The translations under genes and the position numbers were made by a program. DNA of 64,000 nucleotides from positions 372,001-436,000 of the forward strand of contig NZ_JACXZS010000001.1 of the NCBI RefSeq assembly GCF_014779795.1. Reading direction: 5' to 3'. Of this stretch, positions 58,499 to 64,000 are shown in pieces. Within the stretch, counting starts at the first letter, position 1. The number at the start of each line of letters is the position of its first letter. This stretch comes from Microbacterium helvum. Lineage in GTDB: Bacteria > Actinomycetota > Actinomycetes > Actinomycetales > Microbacteriaceae. The notes under the pieces were generated by a model, which made no database searches, was not told the DNA's origin, and saw nothing but the letters and a program-made list of their open reading frames with translations.

Positions 58499-61459
58499 TC
58501 ACCCGCAGGTGCGGGCCGCGTACTCGGCCGCGGCGACGGTCGTCACCGTTGCGCCGTCGACCTGGGCCGTCGCGGTCGCCGAGGCGGAACCGTCCGGCAC
58601 GCTCGCCGCGCGCGTCGTGAACACCTGCGTCACGCTCTTGCCCGGTGCCACCGCGGCGAACGACTTCGTGCCGTACGCGGTGCCGAGCTCGATCGCGACG
58701 GGGATGTCCTCGCCGTTCGTCGCCTGAACCGTCACGAACACCTTGCCTGCGACGCAACGTGTGTCTGCGGTGGCGGCGACATCGAGAGCCGACGCCGCCT
58801 CGACGAGCGTGTCGAGGCGGGCGAGCCGGTAGCTGAGGGTCCGTTCGGGCGCGTCGATCTGGTTCTGCGTGCCGGGGTCCGCGGCCTTCACGGACTGCGC
58901 GTCCCGCAGGGCGTCCTGCATCTCGTCCCACGCGTCGGCCGGGTAGTCGCCGGCGTGGAGCGTCCCCGCATAGGCGATCGCCGCGTCGAGCGCGTCCTCA
59001 TCGAGCGGCAGGTTCTGTGCGGTCAGGGTGTCGCTCAGCAGATAGTCGTCGAAGTCGACGTGCCCGCCTGCCTCTTGGGTCGCGTACGCGAACAGCCCGA
59101 TCCGGTGCCCCATGAAGTGGGTCAGCCCGCCGTCCAGTCGGAGCGGACCGACTTGGTTGCCGAGCCGCGTCCACGTCTTGCCGTCGAGGCTGTAGTAGAA
59201 CGTGGTGTACAGCTCCCCCGACGTGCGTGCGAAGTCGAGATCCGCCTTGAGATGGACGACGGTGGAGGCGCCGAGTGACGCCGTCGCGCCGGGAAGGAAG
59301 CCCTCGATCGCGGCCTGATCGATCGAGTTCGCGAACGGCTGCCCGCGATACACGACGCCGACCGTGTTCTGCCCGTCGACACGTTTCACGGCGACATACG
59401 AGAAGTCCCGGTTGTAGGCGGCGAGGCCTGCGACGTCGCCGTCGTTCATGCCCGAGACGTCCAGCGTCGTCTCGACCGACTGCCGTGGCCCGAATGTCCG
59501 CTGCGAAAGGGTGTTGCGAGCCTCCTCGAGATAGGTCATCTCACCGCCGTTGCGGTGCACGTAGGTCCCCGTGACGCTCTTTCCCGTGGTCAGCCGGAGC
59601 CAGCCGTCACGATCGGTCAGAGACCAGTACCGGTTGTCCGGGGCGTGGTTCCACTCCCACGCCAGATCGAGGTTGGAGCCGTTCGGGGCGATCTCGTCGG
59701 AATGCGGCAGCTCGGTCGTCATCGGGCGACCCCGGAGCGACGCGTCATCGACTGTGAAGTCCATCAGATGAGTGTTCGGGTCGGTTGACGGAGAGCTCGT
59801 CCACGGCGTCTCGATGAACAACCGGACATCTGACAGCGCCTGCGCGGCGGGTACGGTGAACGTCCCCGACACCTTGCCCCACGTGCCCCTCGGAATGGAC
59901 GTCGCCGACGTCAGATTGGTGAAGGTCGTGCCGGCGCCGCCGTACCGCGCGGTGATGTAGAACTGCTTGGTCGCGGGACTCGCCGGGTTGTCGTACTTGA
60001 CCCATGCCGACACGTCGTACGTCACGCCGTGCTGCAGCTTGCCGGTGACGTTCTGCGCCGGCCCCGACCCCGTGGTGACGCGCCCGGTCACCGCAAGGGC
60101 GCCGGCGCCGCTGCGAGCATCGGCGGTGGCCGAGAGGACAGCGGTGTCGTTGACGATCCAGCCGTCCGTGCCGCCGGACTCGAGCCCGGGATTGCTGAAC
60201 AGCTCGACGCCGAGCAGGCTCTCGTCGATGTCGGGCCCCGAGGGGATCGTCCACTGCTCGTCCTGGAAGGCGCGATGAGGGGCGTCGTTGTCGAAGTCGT
60301 CGGATGCGACGATGCTCTTCTGCTGCTCGAAGCGCTCCTGTGCCGGAGTGAGCGTGATCGGCTTGTCGAACGTTCCGTTCACCGGCACTGCCCCGGCATT
60401 GCCGAACACGGGCCACCCGGCGCTCCACGCGGCAGGGATCAGCGCGGGGCTGCGGCCGATCGGAAAGTTGTCGCGGAAGAAGAACCCGTACCAGTCGTCT
60501 GCGCCATCGCCGTTCGCGATCGGGACGAGGCTGCCCTGAGCGAACCCGTTCGAGTTGAGCACGCCCTTCGACTCGTACGGAGCCGGAGTCGGCGCCAGCT
60601 TTCCCAGCAGCTGCGTCGAACGGAACATCGCGACCTGACGACCACTGCTCGGCCACGTGATCATGACAACGTAGTAATAGCCGTCGATGTAGAACGCCTG
60701 CGCCCCCTCGAAGAGGCCGCTGGTGCCGACGTAGGGCTGGCTGGCATAGTCGGCGCGCGGGATGAAGTTCGGAAAGTCCTGCTCGATGGCGGTCAGGTCG
60801 GCATTGAGACGTACGGCGCTCACACCCCCGTAGATGATGTACGGAGTTCCGCCGTCGGCGTCGTCGAAGAACAGCGAGGGGTCGTGCAGACTCCGCCCGA
60901 GCGCCGTGCGGCTCCATGAGCCGTTCTCGATGTCATCAGTGCGGTAGATGAAGGCGCCGCCGAGATTGAGCGAATTGATCAGGACGTAATACGTGCCGTC
61001 GTGGTAGCGCAGCGACGAAGCCCACTGCCCCTGGCCGTACGAGCTCGCCCCGTTGCGCAGCGACGCCGCGTCGCTGATGTTCAGCCGATCGAACACGTAA
61101 TTGACGATCTGCCAGTTCACCAGGTCGTACGACTTCATGATCGGGGAACCCGGGCTCAGCTGCATCGTGGTGCTGATCATGTAATAGATGTCGCGGCCCT
61201 CGTCGTTCTGCGACGCGGGAACGCGCTCCACGCTCACGTCGGGCACGTCGGCGTTCAGCATCGGCACGGAGTAGGTGCCGTCGCCACGATCAGTCGATGT
61301 GTAGGACACGCCCGGGTCCCATCCCTCCGCAGCGGTCGCCTGCTGCCCGGCCCACAGCCCCGCGCCGGCGACCGCAACCGCCGTCGCCAGGGCGATCGAT
61401 CGCCGCAGGTGCCCGGGCCGTCGTCCTTGTCTCGCCGCCATCGAGTCGTCGTGGCTCAT
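58499..61459 (-). CDS. Secreted GH43 enzyme with CBM, XynB-like domain and shared C-terminal module
   Basis: A 986-residue secreted enzyme. The signal peptide ends in ATAAEG. The GH43 domain (about 50-400) has LNADVPDVSVERV (base Asp), SLHDPSLFFDD and SGLFEGAQAFYI (acid Glu). A CBM4/22-like domain (NPGLESGGTDGW) is followed by a concanavalin-like XynB/GH43 C-terminal region (YYSLDGKTWTRLG). A helical linker (TLHAGDYPADAWDEM) precedes the terminal ~90-residue module, RCVAGKV to RTCG. ATG 61459 has AAGGAG 5 bases upstream. It follows GH127 by 25 bases, so they are one operon. Confidence 0.9.
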   Translation of the reverse strand: MSHDDSMAARQGRRPGHLRRSIALATAVAVAGAGLWAGQQATAAEGWDPGVSYTSTDRGDGTYSVPMLNADVPDVSVERVPASQNDEGRDIYYMISTTMQLSPGSPIMKSYDLVNWQIVNYVFDRLNISDAASLRNGASSYGQGQWASSLRYHDGTYYVLINSLNLGGAFIYRTDDIENGSWSRTALGRSLHDPSLFFDDADGGTPYIIYGGVSAVRLNADLTAIEQDFPNFIPRADYASQPYVGTSGLFEGAQAFYIDGYYYVVMITWPSSGRQVAMFRSTQLLGKLAPTPAPYESKGVLNSNGFAQGSLVPIANGDGADDWYGFFFRDNFPIGRSPALIPAAWSAGWPVFGNAGAVPVNGTFDKPITLTPAQERFEQQKSIVASDDFDNDAPHRAFQDEQWTIPSGPDIDESLLGVELFSNPGLESGGTDGWIVNDTAVLSATADARSGAGALAVTGRVTTGSGPAQNVTGKLQHGVTYDVSAWVKYDNPASPATKQFYITARYGGAGTTFTNLTSATSIPRGTWGKVSGTFTVPAAQALSDVRLFIETPWTSSPSTDPNTHLMDFTVDDASLRGRPMTTELPHSDEIAPNGSNLDLAWEWNHAPDNRYWSLTDRDGWLRLTTGKSVTGTYVHRNGGEMTYLEEARNTLSQRTFGPRQSVETTLDVSGMNDGDVAGLAAYNRDFSYVAVKRVDGQNTVGVVYRGQPFANSIDQAAIEGFLPGATASLGASTVVHLKADLDFARTSGELYTTFYYSLDGKTWTRLGNQVGPLRLDGGLTHFMGHRIGLFAYATQEAGGHVDFDDYLLSDTLTAQNLPLDEDALDAAIAYAGTLHAGDYPADAWDEMQDALRDAQSVKAADPGTQNQIDAPERTLSYRLARLDTLVEAASALDVAATADTRCVAGKVFVTVQATNGEDIPVAIELGTAYGTKSFAAVAPGKSVTQVFTTRAASVPDGSASATATAQVDGATVTTVAAAEYAARTCG

Positions 61460-61484
61460 CGTTCTCCTTTTCGCAATGCGGTGA

Positions 61485-64000
61485 TCAGTTGCAGGATGCG
61501 GATCCGTAAGACGCCTCGACGCGCGTCGAGACCGGCTGCCCGTCGACGGCGGCCGCGGCATCCACGGATACCTCTCCCGGCTCGAGCTGCGCGAGACGGG
61601 TCGAGAACGAGTACGACGCGCTCTTGCCGCCGCCGAGCGCCTCGACGTGCTTCGCGCCGTACGGGGTCTGCACATCGAGCGCGACCGCGCTCTGCTCGGC
61701 GTTGCGCACCTGGACGACGAGCGTGACCTTGCCGGCGACGCACCGCGTCGTCACCGACGCCGTGACCTTCAGGGGTGCCGTGTGCTGCTCCTGGATGAGG
61801 ACGGTGTAGCTCGTCGAGGTCGTGTGGTCCTGCGCGAACGACGTGATCGTCAGCGCCGTCGGAGACCCGGGCGTCACGGCAACCCGGCGCGGCTGCGTGT
61901 CGTCGATGAGGATGTCACCGACTTTCACCAGGCCGCTTTCGAACTGCGGATCGGCGTCGAAGTCGACCTCGGTCACGCCCGCCGGCACCGACAGGACGTA
62001 CGACGTGGTGGCCGGCGCGAACGGCGTGTCGAGCGTTCCCACGTCGAACGTGAGCGCCTTCAGCGCGGGATTCGAGTCGTAGACCAGCGGCCGCGTCGTC
62101 GCGATCCCGAAGACCCCGCCGGCGAACCCTCCGGTCGACTGGAACCTGACCGTCACGACGGGGATCGGATTCCCCTCCGCGTCGAGTACGAGGTTGCCCA
62201 GCGCGTCGACCTTGTGACGTACGCCGGGGCCGTCGATGTACGTCCTCGAAATCTCGTCGACGACGTCATAGAAGACGTTCGTGCCCGCGGAATTCGTGAT
62301 CGTCTGCGTCTTCAGCTTCACGTCGTCGAGGTACACATCGAAGCTGCGCCCGGAATCCCCGGAGTAATACGTGACCGCGAGCAGATTCTTCTCGGCTGCG
62401 GGATCCACCTCGAGGTCCCAGCTGAACCATCCGCCCGAGTTCGCGTCGCGATATTGACGCCCGTTGAACGTTCCGACGGTCGAGTTCGCCGACGCCTTCT
62501 TGTTCTTCTCCGCCTCGAAGTTGTTGTTGTCGAAATTGGTGAGCGAGTCGATGTACAACTCGGTCGTGCGCTGCGCCAGCTTGGAGTCCAAGATCCGCTG
62601 CTGCGCCGCCTGCGAGTCGGGCGACTCGATGGTGACGTACATCGCATACCGCTCCTGGCTGCGCAGGTAATGCGGGGTGAAGCGCGTGCCATCGGCGTTG
62701 CTCGTGCCTCGCACCTCGAACTGCACCTCACCGTCGGCGGAATCCTCGATGCGCACCAGGTTCTCCGACAGGGATGCCAGCCACGTGGCCGATGTACCCT
62801 GCGCGACGACCAGCGACGAGAGCGCGTCGGGGTCGAGCTTGGGCACGCGCACGCCGATGCCGACCGGGGTGTACGCACCGAGGTCTTTCGTGCCCGCTCC
62901 GGCACTGAGCACCGTCGGGCCGTACCTGAAGGCGACGAAGTCAGGATTGTCGGGCGCCGCGATCGCGACGAGCTTCATCGGCATCCGGTAGGTCACGACG
63001 TCGCCCGCGTCCAGACCGCGTAGCACGACATAGCCTTCGTCGATCGTCGGCTGGACCGCCTCAGCGTTGACGGCCACCGTGGGCTCTCCGTCGATCCAGT
63101 CCGGGACCCGCAGCCGCAACTCGGCGTCTTCTGCCACAGCCCCGCCGTCGGCCGCGCCGATCTCGAATGTCACCGTGTCACTCGTGGGGAGATCGGCCGT
63201 CTGCGTGACGCGCATGTTGGCGCCGGCGTATGAGAACGCCGAGCTGAAGAACATGTTCACCCAGACCGACGAGCGCCCCGTGAAGTAGATGGAGTCGCCC
63301 AGCTTGGAGAAGTTCTCCATGCCCGAGCCGGTGCAGCACCAGAAGTCGGTGAACGGCATCGAATAGAGCTTGTTGTACCCAGGCGCCATCGCCTGGAAGT
63401 ACGTCGTCATCCCGGTGTCGGGATTCTGCGACGACAGGATGTCGTTGATGTACGCCGTCTCGTAGAAGTCGGCATACCGCACATCCTGCGTGAGCTTGAA
63501 GAGCTCACGCGAGAGCTTCAGCATGTTGTAGACGTTGCAGGTCTCAGCCGTCTGCGGGTTGCCCGTCTCGCCCATCTCGGCGGCGTACCGGTACAGCTCA
63601 TCGGCACCGTGGAAGTGCTCGGCCTGGCTGTTCGCGCCCGTGACGTATGTGTGATGCTCTGCGACGATCTGCCAGAAGTTCTGCGCCGCGGTCAGATACA
63701 TCCCGAGGTCCTGCTTCTCAGCGGGCGTGAGCATCGCCAGGTATTCCGGGTTCTGCGTGAACACCGTGTACCGCTTGAGAGCGCCGATGACCTTGGGGAT
63801 CATCGTGTTGGCGTGCTTGCCGTTGAGCACGTCCTGCCCCGCCGCGAGGCTCCGGAACAGGCTCGTCTCGTCGAATGCCTCGGCCGCCGTCTTGATGTGC
63901 GGATTGCCGGTGAGGCGGAACAGCTCGTACAGCGCCTCGTTGGTGCCGCCGTACTCGGTGCGCAGCATCTGCGACTTGTCGGCGAGCGTGGACATGCGCC
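61485..64000 (-). CDS. GH127 beta-L-arabinofuranosidase, C-terminal part (runs off window)
   Basis: At least 838 residues, truncated at its N-terminus by the window edge; the reading frame is open to 64000. The DUF1680/GH127 catalytic core is visible: TEYGGTNEALYELFRLTGN, HHTYVTGANSQAEHF, AETCNVYNMLKLSRELF and FWCCTGSGMENFSKLGDS. These supply the Glu and Cys of the zinc-thiolate centre (Cys-Cys codons at 63333-63338). Behind it come beta-sandwich regions, a cadherin-like Ig domain (TTSYVLSVPAGVTEV) and the shared C-terminal module (TRCVAGKV to SASCN). It cleaves terminal beta-L-arabinofuranose in characterised relatives. Confidence 0.9.
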   Translation of the reverse strand, partial: RMSTLADKSQMLRTEYGGTNEALYELFRLTGNPHIKTAAEAFDETSLFRSLAAGQDVLNGKHANTMIPKVIGALKRYTVFTQNPEYLAMLTPAEKQDLGMYLTAAQNFWQIVAEHHTYVTGANSQAEHFHGADELYRYAAEMGETGNPQTAETCNVYNMLKLSRELFKLTQDVRYADFYETAYINDILSSQNPDTGMTTYFQAMAPGYNKLYSMPFTDFWCCTGSGMENFSKLGDSIYFTGRSSVWVNMFFSSAFSYAGANMRVTQTADLPTSDTVTFEIGAADGGAVAEDAELRLRVPDWIDGEPTVAVNAEAVQPTIDEGYVVLRGLDAGDVVTYRMPMKLVAIAAPDNPDFVAFRYGPTVLSAGAGTKDLGAYTPVGIGVRVPKLDPDALSSLVVAQGTSATWLASLSENLVRIEDSADGEVQFEVRGTSNADGTRFTPHYLRSQERYAMYVTIESPDSQAAQQRILDSKLAQRTTELYIDSLTNFDNNNFEAEKNKKASANSTVGTFNGRQYRDANSGGWFSWDLEVDPAAEKNLLAVTYYSGDSGRSFDVYLDDVKLKTQTITNSAGTNVFYDVVDEISRTYIDGPGVRHKVDALGNLVLDAEGNPIPVVTVRFQSTGGFAGGVFGIATTRPLVYDSNPALKALTFDVGTLDTPFAPATTSYVLSVPAGVTEVDFDADPQFESGLVKVGDILIDDTQPRRVAVTPGSPTALTITSFAQDHTTSTSYTVLIQEQHTAPLKVTASVTTRCVAGKVTLVVQVRNAEQSAVALDVQTPYGAKHVEALGGGKSASYSFSTRLAQLEPGEVSVDAAAAVDGQPVSTRVEASYGSASCN

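Noticed and set aside
1-64000. CRISPR array, prophage or integrative element
   Set aside because: No regularly spaced identical repeats with unique spacers, no integrase, terminase or capsid genes, and no attachment-site duplication at the tRNA-Arg gene were seen.

Overview
The window is high-GC DNA from an actinomycete, most likely a Microbacterium-type member of the Microbacteriaceae. The evidence is the strong G/C third-position bias, frequent GTG starts, ATGA/GTGA-coupled gene pairs, the GGATGCC word recurring in intergenic terminators, and the family content. This is a judgement from composition and gene families, not from a search. I see no phage, integrase, insertion sequence or CRISPR array. 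One tRNA (Arg, anticodon ACG) is present at 39932-40004.

Layout. 1-10 kb: the start of a phosphotransferase-like gene, a TetR gene divergent from an agmatine deiminase/amidase pair, an MFS exporter divergent from its own TetR regulator, a lipase-like hydrolase, an HNH gene, a Cof-type phosphatase and pgi. 10-22 kb: a secreted transglycosylase-like protein, a lipoprotein, a DUF899 gene carrying the same operator as the exporter, a large secreted GH74 xyloglucanase, a decayed MFS gene, pyrH, an aromatic DAHP synthase gene preceded by a leader peptide and hairpins (attenuator), and NUDIX, YdeI-like and HAD genes. 22-36 kb: a candidate small RNA, a GyrI-like gene cut short by a palindromic repeat, DUF2207, MarR, an ABC exporter pair, an MFS-GH2-DUF2804 glycoside operon, tdk, serine dehydratase, a GreA-like factor and dinB. 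36-42.5 kb: a zinc-ribbon/nuclease-like protein, a DGPF protein with an ECF42-like sigma factor, and housekeeping or unknown genes.

42.5-64 kb is one coherent arabinose-glycan locus, all on the minus strand. Secreted GH127 and two GH43 enzymes would release L-arabinofuranose from plant arabinan or arabinogalactan. A YtfQ-like binding protein, one double-ATPase and two permeases (the layout of furanose importers) would take it up. AraA, AraB, AraD and an aldose epimerase would convert it to D-xylulose 5-phosphate. A LacI regulator is encoded next to the transporter, whose promoter carries a LacI-type dyad between -35 and -10. Between regulator and enzymes lies a three-gene WxL/DUF916-like cell-surface operon. 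The three enzymes end in the same unnamed ~90-residue, two-cysteine module, which I consider the most novel protein feature here.

Regulation visible in the sequence includes the aroG attenuator (leader MDFRWYAYRSGSGGADRR), three TetR-type operators linking two loci 7 kb apart, LacI-type dyads at the GH74 and ara promoters, and many strong intrinsic terminators. Several short repeat families sit between genes, at gene 3' ends where they supply stop codons, and in frame inside two coding sequences.
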